Source of the DNA: a virus
IMG/VR virus record: IMGVR_UViG_3300010399_000045
Coordinates: 1-54,684 of that record
Length of the DNA: 54,684 bases
Reading direction: 5' to 3' (one strand)
Made by a program: the position numbers and the translations under genes. The notes beneath the pieces are model-generated. The model saw only the letters and a program-made list of their open reading frames with translations, made no database searches and was not told where the DNA came from. Position 1 is the first letter of the stretch, and each line of letters begins with the position of its first letter. Of this stretch, positions 21,219 to 29,198 are shown one piece after another.

Positions 21219-22150
21219 TGTCCCTTATCACCAAGCATCGCCCACGCAACTTCTCCGAGGTCGTCGGCCAGGAGACGGCTGTCAAGGTTCTGGAGGGCCT
21301 GGTTAAACGCGGGGAGGCGCACGCCTTCCTCCTGTCGGGGCCCGCAGGCACCGGCAAGACCTCCCTCGCGCGGATCGTCGCGCGCGCTCTCGGCATCCTC
21401 GACAAGGACATGCTCACGATCGCGGCGGCCGTCAAAACAGGCGTCGGTGACATGCGCGACGTGCTGGAGCTGACGCTCTACGCACCGCTCGGTAAGGGCA
21501 GCGGGCGCGCGATCATCCTCGACGAGGCGCACCGCTTGTCGGCCAACGCGTGGGACTCGCTACTGCTCGCGATCGAGGAACCGCAGAAGCATGTATACTG
21601 GTTCCTGTGCACCACCGACCCGCGCAAGATACCGGCGACCATCAAGCAGCGCTGTGCAGACATCAGCCTCAAGCCCGTTCCTGACAAGGTGCTGGGTACG
21701 CTGTACGACCGGGTGTGCAAGGTCGAGAAGATCAACTTGCCAGGTGACGTCGGCGACCTGATCATCCGCGAAGCCAACGGCTCACCGCGGCAGATGCTGG
21801 CGAACCTGGACGTGTGCCGCGATGTCAGCAGTCTGAAGGACGCGGCAAATCAGCTCAAGAAGGTACTCGACACCGAGCCTGTGATCGAGCTCGCGCGGTT
21901 CCTGCTGAACGGGGGTGGCTCGTGGGCGAAGGTCGCCGCGATCCTGGTCAAGCTGAAGGAGGAGCCCCCGGAGTCGGTTCGCATCGTCGTTGTGAACTAC
22001 ATCGCCGGCTGCATCAGGAACGCCAAGGCTGAGAAGGAGGTCTGCCACCTGCTCAGCGTGCTGGAAGCGTTCGCGACACCCTACAACCCGGCCGAGGGGC
22101 AGGCACCCCTCCTGCTGTCGGTGGGCAGGGTATTGTATTCAGGAAATTGA
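21218..22150 (+). CDS. Clamp loader ATPase (DnaX/RFC type)
   Basis: A 310-residue AAA+ protein: LITKHRPRNFSEVVGQE at the start, Walker A LLSGPAGTGKTSLAR at about residues 39-53, Walker B IILDEAHRLS near 103, sensor-1 region WFLCTTDPRKIPATIKQRC. It loads the sliding clamp (17008) onto primer ends. The loader zinc site and long C-terminal tail of bacterial tau are absent, so it resembles gamma-type and T4 gp44-type loaders. Confidence 0.9.
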   Translation: MSLITKHRPRNFSEVVGQETAVKVLEGLVKRGEAHAFLLSGPAGTGKTSLARIVARALGILDKDMLTIAAAVKTGVGDMRDVLELTLYAPLGKGSGRAIILDEAHRLSANAWDSLLLAIEEPQKHVYWFLCTTDPRKIPATIKQRCADISLKPVPDKVLGTLYDRVCKVEKINLPGDVGDLIIREANGSPRQMLANLDVCRDVSSLKDAANQLKKVLDTEPVIELARFLLNGGGSWAKVAAILVKLKEEPPESVRIVVVNYIAGCIRNAKAEKEVCHLLSVLEAFATPYNPAEGQAPLLLSVGRVLYSGN

Positions 22151-22173
22151 CAGGCCGCGAGGGAAAGGGACCG

Positions 22174-22734
22174 ATGAAACGAACACCACCGGAAAGAGCT
22201 CCCGCGAAGTCCGCGCCTGAAAAGCGCGAACGCGCACCACCCGCAACCAACCCGGTCGACGATGAGCTCTACAGCGAGCTCGAGCTGGCGCTGCGGATCG
22301 ACGAGAACGCGCTCGACGAGGCCGAGATCAGGCAGGTCGACTGCTACCATGAGGCGAGTAAGCAGCTCAAGTTCCTGATCTCGCGCAGGGACGCGGCGAA
22401 GCAGCATCTCGCCGAGGCGGAGGCCGAGGCCTACCTACACGTCAAGTCTTTCCTGGAGAAGGCTGAGGCGGACGGCAAGAAGAAGGCGACCGAGAACGAG
22501 ATCAAGGCCCACGTCGTACAGGACCGGCAGGTACGCGAAGCGAACGCCACGCTGCTCGCGCTCTCTGAGCAGGTCGGTAAGTGGCAGGCGCTGGTGTCCT
22601 CCTTCGAGCAGCGCTCCTACGCGCTAAAGGATCTGGCGGCCCTATGGATCGCCGGTTACAACGGCGCCCGCGCGCCGCTGGTTCGCGACGTCAACAGGGA
22701 GGCGCTTGCCGCCGAGCGAAGGAGGCGCTCGTGA
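22174..22734 (+). CDS. Coiled-coil protein in replication cluster, 186 aa
   Basis: The ATG at 22174 has GAGGGAAAGGG upstream; a TTG at 22147 overlapping the loader stop is an alternative. A basic, proline-rich N-terminus (about 35 residues) precedes long helices (EAEAEAYLHVKSFLEKAEADGKKKATENEIKAHV, REANATLLALSEQVGKW). This layout recalls phage proteins of unknown function encoded beside SSB and recombination genes. No enzyme motif. Confidence 0.7.
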   Translation: MKRTPPERAPAKSAPEKRERAPPATNPVDDELYSELELALRIDENALDEAEIRQVDCYHEASKQLKFLISRRDAAKQHLAEAEAEAYLHVKSFLEKAEADGKKKATENEIKAHVVQDRQVREANATLLALSEQVGKWQALVSSFEQRSYALKDLAALWIAGYNGARAPLVRDVNREALAAERRRRS

Positions 22735-22889
22735 CCGAAAGCCTGATCGCGGGGGCGGCGCTAGTGCTGACCGCCGCCTTGTTCACGGCAGCTACCATCA
22801 ACTACTACTTCCACTGCAAGCTGGGGTTCCACAGGCAGCTCATGCGTGATGCCGCGCACCCCGCAACACAAAGGAGCGACATCGGATGA
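22731..22889 (+). CDS. Small membrane peptide, 52 aa
   Basis: GTG start in a GTGA overlap, with GAAGGAGG upstream, a strong site. One hydrophobic segment (LIAGAALVLTAALFTAATINYYF) is followed by a basic part (HCKLGFHRQLMRDAAH). Its stop overlaps the ATG of the SSB gene. A membrane peptide coupled to an SSB gene is odd; the function is unknown. Confidence 0.6.
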   Translation: MTESLIAGAALVLTAALFTAATINYYFHCKLGFHRQLMRDAAHPATQRSDIG

Positions 22890-24133
22890 TCATGCGAGCT
22901 GAGAAGAAGCGGGGCGCGTCAGGCCGAAGGCCCGGGAAGGGTTTCAAGTACAAGCCGCGGAACGCCGAGGCCGTCAAGGCGCGGGCCGAGCAGTCCGGCG
23001 GCCGGTTCGACTCGGCGTTCAAGTCGAGCTTGGATCTGTGGCGCCCCAAGGAGGGCGACAACCTGGTGCGTATCCTGCCCCCGACCTGGGACAGCGATCA
23101 CTACGGCCTCGATATCTGGGTGCACAAGTTCATCGGTGCCGACAACGGTACCTACCTGTGCAACGAGAAGATGGTCAACAAACCGTGCAAGGTCTGCAAC
23201 GCCATGCGCGAGGCCAAGGCCGAGGGCGAGGCAGACGAGGTGAAGGCGCTGACGCCGGCCCGGCAGGTCGTCTACTGGATCCGCGATCGCGACGACGACG
23301 CCAACCCACCGAACCCGCAGCTGTTCGCTGTGTCCTGGCAGGCCGACAAGGACATCGCAAAGGAGTGCCACGACAACCGCACCGGCAAGCTGCTGCTGAT
23401 CGACCATCCCGACGACGGCTACGATCTACGCATCTTCCGCGAGGGCAAGGGGCTGCGCACCCGCTACAAATACAGCGTAGCGCGCGACAACTCGCCGATC
23501 GACGACGATGCCGAGGTGCAGGACAACATCCTCGCTTTCATCACCGACAACCCGCTGCCGTCCTGCCTGCACTACTACAGCAGCGAGCACATCCAGCGCG
23601 CGCTGGAAGGTGTCGGCGGCGAGAAGGACGAGGAACTCGACGAGCGACCGGACCGCACCAAGCGGCGCCCGGCAGACGAGGAGGACGACGAGGACGGGGG
23701 CAAAAAGAAACCGGCACGCGGGCGATCCAGCGAGGATGAGGACGAGCGTCCGCGTCGTACCAAGCCTGCGCGCGACGAGGATGAAGACGAGGACCCCGAG
23801 GACGAGGAAGAGCAGGACGAGGAGGACAACGACGCCGAGGCCGAGGAGGCCGGTAGCGACGAGGACGATGACGATGCCGATCCTGAGGATGAGGAAGCCG
23901 GCGAAGACGCTGACGAAGACGAAGCCAGCGACGACGAGGACGAGGATCCTGAGGACGAGGAGGAACAGGCACCCCGCAAGAGGCCGGCCGCCGCGAAGCC
24001 GTCCCGCGAGCCTGAGAAGCCGCGCAAGTCGGGCACGACCCGGGTGCAGCCGCGGGAACCGGCGAAGACCTCCAGGGTCGCAGGCAAGACCCAGCGTACC
24101 GGCAGCGGCAGGAAGCAATACGACCGGGACTAG
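22886..24133 (+). CDS. Single-stranded DNA-binding protein, T4 gp32-like, long acidic tail
   Basis: A 415-residue protein. Residues 1-230 resemble T4 gp32-type SSBs: a basic N-terminus, SSLDLWRPKEGDNLVRILPP, and the region WVHKFIGADNGTYLCNEKMVNKPCKVCNAMREA with a His/Cys arrangement suited to one zinc. About residues 245-365 are almost only Asp, Glu and a few basic residues (EDEDPEDEEEQDEEDNDAEAEE), far longer than the usual acidic tail, and the last 50 residues are Lys/Arg/Pro-rich. The acidic part probably recruits replication proteins and competes with DNA; the basic end is unusual. The ATG at 22886 overlaps the previous stop. Confidence 0.85.
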   Translation: MIMRAEKKRGASGRRPGKGFKYKPRNAEAVKARAEQSGGRFDSAFKSSLDLWRPKEGDNLVRILPPTWDSDHYGLDIWVHKFIGADNGTYLCNEKMVNKPCKVCNAMREAKAEGEADEVKALTPARQVVYWIRDRDDDANPPNPQLFAVSWQADKDIAKECHDNRTGKLLLIDHPDDGYDLRIFREGKGLRTRYKYSVARDNSPIDDDAEVQDNILAFITDNPLPSCLHYYSSEHIQRALEGVGGEKDEELDERPDRTKRRPADEEDDEDGGKKKPARGRSSEDEDERPRRTKPARDEDEDEDPEDEEEQDEEDNDAEAEEAGSDEDDDDADPEDEEAGEDADEDEASDDEDEDPEDEEEQAPRKRPAAAKPSREPEKPRKSGTTRVQPREPAKTSRVAGKTQRTGSGRKQYDRD

Positions 24134-24141
24134 CCTTTGCC

Positions 24142-24552
24142 ATGTATTGGCGCAAAATACCTGGGTACGGGCTGTACGAGGTGTCCAGTTTCGGCGAAGT
24201 TCGTCGGGCATTGGATTCCCCCAGAGGTCATGGCACGTACCCAGGGCGCCCCTGCAAACAAGCAAAGTCAGCTGCCGGTCGAGCTAACTTCACCTTGGTG
24301 AATGATCTTGGTCAGTGGAAACGCGGAATTTTGGCTAGTACTTTAGTCGCCTTAGCCTTTATTGGTCCGCGACCTTCCCCCAAGCATGGGGTACTCCACA
24401 AGGATGATGATAGAGGCAATGACCATATCGGCAACCTGTACTAGGGTACCCACAGTGACAATGGAAAGGATGCCGTCAAGAATGGGCGCATCCCTACTGG
24501 CCGTCAGCACCACCTGTGGAAACACGGGCGGAATTGCAAGAAGCGAGACTAG
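24142..24552 (+). pseudogene. HNH homing endonuclease (NUMOD4/HNH) with in-frame TAG
   Basis: Reads MYWRKIPGYGLYEVSSFGEVRRA, a NUMOD4 DNA-binding motif, then an HNH core (LVALAFIGPRP..., HKDDDRGNDHIGNLY). A TAG at 24442-24444 interrupts it exactly where relatives have Trp (NLYWGTHSDN); after the stop the frame goes on as GTHSDNGKDAVKNGRIPTGRQHHLWKHG...CKKRD to a second TAG at 24550-24552. The open part alone (24142-24444) is 100 residues and lacks the end of the nuclease fold. Lower GC than its neighbours, sitting between ssb and recA: a free-standing homing element that has decayed or depends on amber read-through. Confidence 0.8.
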
Positions 24553-24554
24553 GC

Positions 24555-24580
24555 GACCTGTTGCAGGAATGCAACAGGTC
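24555..24580. repeat. Perfect 10-bp inverted repeat after the HNH gene
   Basis: GACCTGTTGC 24555-24564 is followed by AGGAAT and then GCAACAGGTC 24571-24580. No T-tract follows. It could be a hairpin that protects or ends the upstream message, an operator, or a mark of the inserted element. It lies three bases after the last HNH stop. Confidence 0.7.
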
Positions 24581-24604
24581 TGGGCCGCGTCGTAGGAGAG
24601 GGCA

Positions 24605-24634
24605 GGGGTGCCGTGAACGGTTTTCCGGCACCCC
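24605..24634. repeat. Stem-loop upstream of recA
   Basis: GGGGTGCCG 24605-24613 pairs with CGGCACCCC 24626-24634 around a 12-base loop. The 163-base stretch 24553-24715 before recA contains this, the preceding perfect repeat and no convincing gene or promoter. Confidence 0.6.
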
Positions 24635-24715
24635 CCACCGCAGGGAGGCCCAAAAACCGCCCCAGCAGCTCCCGCAGATGCATTTTCAGGCGTGATTAGG
24701 CAAGGAGTAGCAGCG

Positions 24716-25756
24716 ATGGCGCAGCGGGTGCGCGCGAACGCGAAGGAACGGGCAGCGGGAGGTGGGAACTACTTCTCGCTGGCCCGACAGGATGTCGAGT
24801 TCATCCCGACAGGATCCAAGCTGCTCGATCTGGCCTTGGGCGGTGGGTGGGCCGAAAGGCGTATCGCCAACATCATCGGCGACAAGTCGAGCGGGAAAAC
24901 CTTATTGTGTATCGAGGCCGCGGCGAACTTCGCGCGCAAGTACGCGAAGGGTGAGATCAGGTATCGGGAGACCGAGGCGGCCTTTCTGCCAGAGTACGCC
25001 GGTGCGCTCGGCATGCCCCTATCGCGGGTCGACTTCGGTGACCCACAGAAGCCTCTGGAGACGGTCGAGGACCTGTTCGAGGACCTCACCGCGATCGTCA
25101 AGGTGGCGAAGCGACCGACTCTGTACATCCTCGACTCGCTTGACGCCTTGTCGGACCGCGCAGAGATGGAGCGCGACTTCGACGAGGGTTCCTACGGGAC
25201 CCAGAAGGCGAAATACATGTCCAAGATGTTCCGCATGCTGATACGCCAGCTCGCCGTCAAGAACGTGACGATCCTGGTCGTCTCACAGATCAGATCGAAG
25301 ATCGGGGTCACCTACGGCGAGCAGACAACGCGCACCGGCGGTCGGGCGCTGGACTTCTACTGCTCCCAGGTGCTGTCGCTCGCGCAGACCGGCAAGGACG
25401 TGCGGACGGTCGGTGGCATCAAGCGGGTTGTCGGGGTCGACGTGCTGGGTCGGGTGAAGAAGAATAAGATCGGCCTGTCGTTCCGCGAGGCGGAGTTCAA
25501 CATCTCCTTCGGTTACGGCATCGAAGACGTTGCCTCGTGTGTCGCCTGGCTGAAGCAGGCGAAGGCCCTTAACCGCATCGGGGTTGACGGGCGAAAGGAT
25601 GCCGACAAGGAGTACCTACACGCGCTGCAAAAGAAGCCCGACAAGGAGTTCTGGGCCGAGGTCGCGAACCTGCACAAGGCCGTCGATGCACGCTGGCGCG
25701 AGATCGACGCCTCCTTCCTGCCGACGAGGCGAAAGTATGGACAAGAGCAGGCGTAG
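24716..25756 (+). CDS. RecA/UvsX-type recombinase
   Basis: A 346-residue RecA-fold recombinase: FIPTGSKLLDLALGGGWAERRI, Walker A GDKSSGKTLL near residues 58-65, Walker B region PTLYILDSLDALS, ILVVSQIRSKIGVTYGEQTTRTGGRALDFY with the loop-2 region, then a C-terminal helical part. It promotes strand exchange in phage recombination and recombination-dependent replication, together with the SSB upstream and gp46/47 downstream. The ATG at 24716 with AAGGAG upstream is preferred over a GTG at 24692. Confidence 0.9.
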   Translation: MAQRVRANAKERAAGGGNYFSLARQDVEFIPTGSKLLDLALGGGWAERRIANIIGDKSSGKTLLCIEAAANFARKYAKGEIRYRETEAAFLPEYAGALGMPLSRVDFGDPQKPLETVEDLFEDLTAIVKVAKRPTLYILDSLDALSDRAEMERDFDEGSYGTQKAKYMSKMFRMLIRQLAVKNVTILVVSQIRSKIGVTYGEQTTRTGGRALDFYCSQVLSLAQTGKDVRTVGGIKRVVGVDVLGRVKKNKIGLSFREAEFNISFGYGIEDVASCVAWLKQAKALNRIGVDGRKDADKEYLHALQKKPDKEFWAEVANLHKAVDARWREIDASFLPTRRKYGQEQA

Positions 25757-26015
25757 AAAGCATCGGGTGGTACTCGAGATCACCATGGCCCGCGAGTGCG
25801 GACTCGTCGAGGCGATGCAAGCGCTGACCCACGCCCTCGAGCAGGGTGACTTTCGCTCCTGGGGCATCGACAAGGCGCTTCCGCTCGACTACCGCAAGAC
25901 CCTGACCAAGGTCGCCGGCTACGACAAGCAGTATCTGATCGACAACATCGAGGCGGCGATCGACACGCTGCGTGATGCTCGCACGCAGCTGGTGCGAACG
26001 GAGCCGCGGCCATGA
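25737..26015 (+). CDS. Hypothetical protein, 92 aa
   Basis: The ATG lies 20 bases inside the end of recA. The 92-residue protein has a basic N-terminus (MDKSRRRKHRVVLEITMAREC) and a helical remainder (LVEAMQALTHALEQG, YLIDNIEAAIDTLRDARTQL). No family is recognised. The stop overlaps the next ATG. Confidence 0.65.
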   Translation: MDKSRRRKHRVVLEITMARECGLVEAMQALTHALEQGDFRSWGIDKALPLDYRKTLTKVAGYDKQYLIDNIEAAIDTLRDARTQLVRTEPRP

Positions 26016-26215
26016 GGCGGCCTCGGCCCATGCAGTTAGCGCCCAATAATCGCGCGCACCCGCTGCTGATCACCAGGCACATCCTCGACAAGGTCGACAC
26101 GGTCGGTCTCTTACGACGTGCTGATCAGGGTCATCAGCGATGGGTCGAGCGCTGGCGCATGACGCTGCGTGCCGACATAGCGCGGCGGAGCAAACCGAGG
26201 AGGCGGCACACATGA
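26012..26215 (+). CDS. Hypothetical basic protein, 67 aa
   Basis: Overlaps both neighbours by four bases. The 67 residues are Arg-rich (RRADQGHQRWVERWRMTLRADIARRSKPRRRH), so nucleic-acid binding is possible. No family is recognised; coding confidence rests on the tight overlap pattern. Confidence 0.5.
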   Translation: MRRPRPMQLAPNNRAHPLLITRHILDKVDTVGLLRRADQGHQRWVERWRMTLRADIARRSKPRRRHT

Positions 26216-26643
26216 GCAGGGACGAGACCATTCATTTGATCGCGCTCGCACTGTCGACTCACAGCGTGCAGGTAAGCCTTGATCGCCTGGGCATCGGGTA
26301 TTCCCTGAACCAGGTCGCGGCGACCATCGCCAACCAGGTGGCTGCACATCTCGGTGAGGCTGAGGCCGTGTACGAGAGCCTGCACCAGGTCGAGGAGGCG
26401 CAGCGTACAGGCTCCTTCCCGGTGATGCACTTCGCGCGGGACTACGGTGTCGACTATGGGGATGTGCTGATCATGTTCGCGTACTACCTCCGAACAGACA
26501 GGTTTTACAGAATACGCAAGGCAGAGTTCAAGCGGCAGGAGTTCCTTGCGTCAAAGCGTCTGATGGATCATGATCCCGGTATATGCCACGAGATCGAGGT
26601 GCTGGCACAGGCCGAGCGAGAGCGACGAGAGAAGGTCATTTGA
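26212..26643 (+). CDS. Hypothetical protein, 143 aa
   Basis: The ATG overlaps the previous stop (ATGA), with GAGGAGG upstream. The 143-residue mainly helical protein (DETIHLIALALSTHSVQVSLDRLGIGYSL..., GVDYGDVLIMFAYYLRTDRFYRI) has no known motif. Its stop overlaps the ATG of the nuclease. Confidence 0.65.
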   Translation: MSRDETIHLIALALSTHSVQVSLDRLGIGYSLNQVAATIANQVAAHLGEAEAVYESLHQVEEAQRTGSFPVMHFARDYGVDYGDVLIMFAYYLRTDRFYRIRKAEFKRQEFLASKRLMDHDPGICHEIEVLAQAERERREKVI

Positions 26644-27257
26644 TGGCAAAGAAGGCGGCGACGCGCGTCAAGAAGCGATCGCGCAGCAAGCAAAAAGGCG
26701 GCCAGTTCGAGCGTGACACTTGCGTCAAGCTCTCCCACTGGCTCACCGGTGGCAAGAACAAGGACGTGTTCTGGCGAAGCGCCATGTCGGGTGGTCGCGC
26801 CACCGTCACACGACGCACAGGGCAGGCCGTGCGACAGGCCGGCGACATCTGCGCGGTAGCGGCCGAGGGTCATGTGCTGACCGATCGATGGTTCGTCGAG
26901 CTCAAGCACTACCGCGACCTGCAACTGGACCGCTTTCTTCTGCAGGGAACCGGCATCCTCACGCGGTTCTGGGACAAGGCACGCGAGGAGGCGCGATCGC
27001 ACGACAAGATGCCGGTCCTGATCGTCAGGCAGAACGGCTGGCCGGAACTGCTGATCATGCCTGACACCGCGATGATCGCCGCGGCCCCGCCGCGCGTTGC
27101 CATCTTGGGACGGGGGTCGTGCCGGGTGTGGATCCTCGCTGACTTCCTGCGGCGGGTCGCCATGTGCGCCGCATGTGGTACGCTGGTGGCGCGGCGGGTC
27201 ACCGGTCGCGGTATGCACAGATGTGCATCGTGCGCCAAGGTACAAGATGGGATCTGA
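26643..27257 (+). CDS. PD-(D/E)XK-type nuclease, Holliday-junction-resolvase-like
   Basis: A 204-residue protein. A basic start (KKRSRSKQKGGQFERD) and the order FERDTCVKLSHWL ... FWRSAMSGGRAT ... AGDICAV ... WFVELKHYRDL fits a PD-(D/E)XK nuclease such as the Hjc group: Glu in FERD, the GD motif, and ELK as the E-x-K. The C-terminus adds a zinc ribbon (MCAACGTLVARRVTGRGMHRCASC). It likely cuts branched recombination DNA; the substrate is inferred from recA next door. Confidence 0.7.
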   Translation: MAKKAATRVKKRSRSKQKGGQFERDTCVKLSHWLTGGKNKDVFWRSAMSGGRATVTRRTGQAVRQAGDICAVAAEGHVLTDRWFVELKHYRDLQLDRFLLQGTGILTRFWDKAREEARSHDKMPVLIVRQNGWPELLIMPDTAMIAAAPPRVAILGRGSCRVWILADFLRRVAMCAACGTLVARRVTGRGMHRCASCAKVQDGI

Positions 27258-27260
27258 GAG

Positions 27261-27653
27261 ATGCGCAGGTTACGGCATCTGAAGCGTGGGAGTTACTACA
27301 ACGAGGTGGCGCGCGGCACCCTGCAGGCCTCGGATCTGCAGCTGCTGCGTGATCAGGCCCCGGTCGCCATCTACCGGGCCGACGACGGATCGTGGCACGT
27401 GCGGGCCGCCGCCGAGTTCGACGACGGGCGTTACGAGGTGATGCCGGTGATCGTCCGCCACGTGGACGAAAGTAGACTATGGGCGTACCTGCGCCTGGGC
27501 TGGCACGCCGAGTATGTTGGAGAGAGAGGCCCGGGCAGCACCTACATGGTGTCCTGGATGCGGGCCGGGGACCCTGTCGAACCCGAGGAGGTCAAGCATG
27601 GTGGCACGAGTCAGGCCGGCGAACAGGGCGCCCCGACAGGCACCCCCACCTGA
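27261..27653 (+). CDS. Hypothetical protein, 130 aa
   Basis: The ATG follows GGGATCTGAG. The 130-residue protein looks beta-rich (VAIYRADDGSWHVRAAAEFDDGRYEVMPVIVRHV) with a flexible Gly/Thr/Pro-rich end. Its last 56 bases overlap the next gene in another frame. No family is recognised. Confidence 0.65.
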   Translation: MRRLRHLKRGSYYNEVARGTLQASDLQLLRDQAPVAIYRADDGSWHVRAAAEFDDGRYEVMPVIVRHVDESRLWAYLRLGWHAEYVGERGPGSTYMVSWMRAGDPVEPEEVKHGGTSQAGEQGAPTGTPT

Positions 27654-27966
27654 ACTGCGGGTGACCATCCGCTTCCGGCGCTACGCCAGCACCGGGCCGC
27701 GCTACAGCGCGGTGATCACATCCGGCGATCGACACGTCGGAGACGTCGAATCCTCTCGGGTACCCTTCTGCGACGGCGCGCGGGTGGCGAAGGCGACCGG
27801 CCTGTTCCCAGACAGCACCCGGATCGTCATGGTGCGCGAGAACAGCGACGTTGTCGCGCTGCACGGCGAGCTCGGCAGGGTCGCGGGGCTGACCGTGTCG
27901 GAGAACGTGGTGCACCGTTTCGTGCCCTACCAGGCACGCCCCGCTACCGAGGAGGACGAGGAATGA
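27598..27966 (+). CDS. Hypothetical protein, 122 aa
   Basis: The ATG at 27598 has GAGGAG upstream, inside the end of the previous gene. A basic, proline-rich N-terminus is followed by a beta-rich body (VTIRFRRYASTGPRYSAVITSGDRHVG) and an acidic end (ATEEDEE). No family is recognised. The stop overlaps the next ATG. Confidence 0.65.
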   Translation: MVARVRPANRAPRQAPPPELRVTIRFRRYASTGPRYSAVITSGDRHVGDVESSRVPFCDGARVAKATGLFPDSTRIVMVRENSDVVALHGELGRVAGLTVSENVVHRFVPYQARPATEEDEE

Positions 27967-28169
27967 GCGCCAGCGCAGGTTCGGCGTTGCCGGCCCGCCC
28001 TGTCCTCCTCGGTACAAACTTGCCGCATGAGGTTTGGTGCACCCAAGGACAAGGCGGTACCTGCATCGCGGCCTTCGCTTCAAAGAAGGATGCTCGCGCT
28101 TTTCTGGATACTTGTGTTGCCAGGGGTGATGCCAGTTACGGGATAAGAACCAGGGAGAAGCTCTGGTGA
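27963..28169 (+). CDS. Hypothetical protein, 68 aa
   Basis: Overlaps both neighbours (ATGA, then GTGA). The 68-residue product reads EVWCTQGQGGTCIAAFASKKDARAFLDTCVARG, a beta-alpha pattern typical of very small phage proteins. No family is recognised. Confidence 0.6.
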   Translation: MSASAGSALPARPVLLGTNLPHEVWCTQGQGGTCIAAFASKKDARAFLDTCVARGDASYGIRTREKLW

Positions 28170-28669
28170 GTAAACAAGTGGTACTGCGCCCGATTCTCCT
28201 CGGTATGAACAACCCGATCTCGGAGAACCCCGAGCACGCGCTCTACCCGCACCCGCCGAACTGCGCCGGCTGGCGGCTGTGGAAGATGCTGCAGGTCGGG
28301 CTCGGTGAACCAGTCGCCGCCGCTGCCTACCGCCGCGTGTTCGAGCGGCGCAACCTGCTTGAGGGTCGGAACTGGTCGGTAAAGGCGGCGCGTGCGCAGG
28401 CGCCTTTCCTGCTGAAGCAGCTCCGCGGCCGGCAGGTTGTAGTACTCGGCGCGCAGACCTGGGATTGTCTCACAGACTCCTGCCTACGGCCGGGACCGGC
28501 CCAGATCTGGATCAAACTAGCTGAGACCGGTTTGCCCACCACGCTGTACTATCTGCCCCACCCGTCAGGCCGCGACCGCTGGTACAACGACCCGCAGAAC
28601 TACGACCTCGCGGCCGACCTTCTCGCGAAGTTGTACTGCGATTACACAGAGAGCCGGGTACCAACATGA
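28166..28669 (+). CDS. Uracil-DNA-glycosylase-superfamily-like protein
   Basis: GTG start. The 167-residue protein has the order of the UDG fold: PILLGMNNPISENPEHALYP at residues 9-28, GWRLWKML, QVVVLGAQTWDCL, and LYYLPHPSGRDRWYND, where HPS matches the second active-site motif. The first motif (GMNNP) differs from the classical GxDPY and from the GEAPG of the polymerase fusion, so catalytic activity on uracil is uncertain. Confidence 0.5.
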   Translation: MSKQVVLRPILLGMNNPISENPEHALYPHPPNCAGWRLWKMLQVGLGEPVAAAAYRRVFERRNLLEGRNWSVKAARAQAPFLLKQLRGRQVVVLGAQTWDCLTDSCLRPGPAQIWIKLAETGLPTTLYYLPHPSGRDRWYNDPQNYDLAADLLAKLYCDYTESRVPT

Positions 28670-28809
28670 CCGCTTCCGACAAAGATCAGATCAGGTGCGA
28701 CACCTGCGATCAATGGGTCCACAAGGACAAGATCGCCGACTGCCAGCTGACGCCCTGCGGACTACGGCCCCGTCTCGATCGGTGGTGGACCGATGATAAA
28801 ACCACCTGA
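28666..28809 (+). CDS. Small CxxC protein, 47 aa
   Basis: The ATG overlaps the previous stop. The 47 residues include RCDTCDQWVHKDKIADCQLTPCG, four cysteines and one histidine in a spacing suited to one zinc. It overlaps the next gene by 17 bases. No family is recognised. Confidence 0.5.
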   Translation: MTASDKDQIRCDTCDQWVHKDKIADCQLTPCGLRPRLDRWWTDDKTT

Positions 28810-29194
28810 GGTTACGAAGCACCCGCAGACCGGCGCGATGCTACCGACAGGTGATACCGAGATGGTTCACGACCTGCTGCAGTCTATTCTGCGGACGGCA
28901 AAGGTCGGTTCAGACCTCGCCGTGGAGGTGCTGCAGCTGAAGGATACCGTCGCTGACCTGGAGAAACGCAACGCGGATCTGAATGCAGAGTGCCTGGCCG
29001 GCATGACAGAGATCAGCCGACTCCGCGCGGAGAATATGACGGCAGAGGCTCATGCCGCCGAGCTTACCCGCGCACTGCGCAAGATCAGAGCGCGCACGTA
29101 CAGTTCAGATCGTTCCTGCCCCCTGACCGCCTTCGCCATCGCGGAGATCAGCGACACCGCAGCGATAGTCGCGGAAATCGACACTCAGGACTGA
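28793..29194 (+). CDS. Coiled-coil protein, 133 aa
   Basis: The 133-residue protein has a central coiled coil (about residues 45-100: VLQLKDTVADLEKRNADLNAEC... through AAELTRALRKI). No enzymatic motif. The ATG lies in the last codons of the previous gene. Confidence 0.6.
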   Translation: MIKPPEVTKHPQTGAMLPTGDTEMVHDLLQSILRTAKVGSDLAVEVLQLKDTVADLEKRNADLNAECLAGMTEISRLRAENMTAEAHAAELTRALRKIRARTYSSDRSCPLTAFAIAEISDTAAIVAEIDTQD

Positions 29195-29198
29195 GGCT

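Noticed and set aside
23575-24087. Minus-strand open frame rich in serine opposite the SSB tail
   Set aside because: It is the mirror of the Asp/Glu codon repeats (GAC/GAG read as serine codons on the other strand); no ribosome site, and it is opposite a well-supported gene.
24134-24715. Group I intron carrying the HNH gene
   Set aside because: Both flanking genes (ssb and recA) are complete and no split exon is visible, so the HNH gene is taken as free-standing in the gap.
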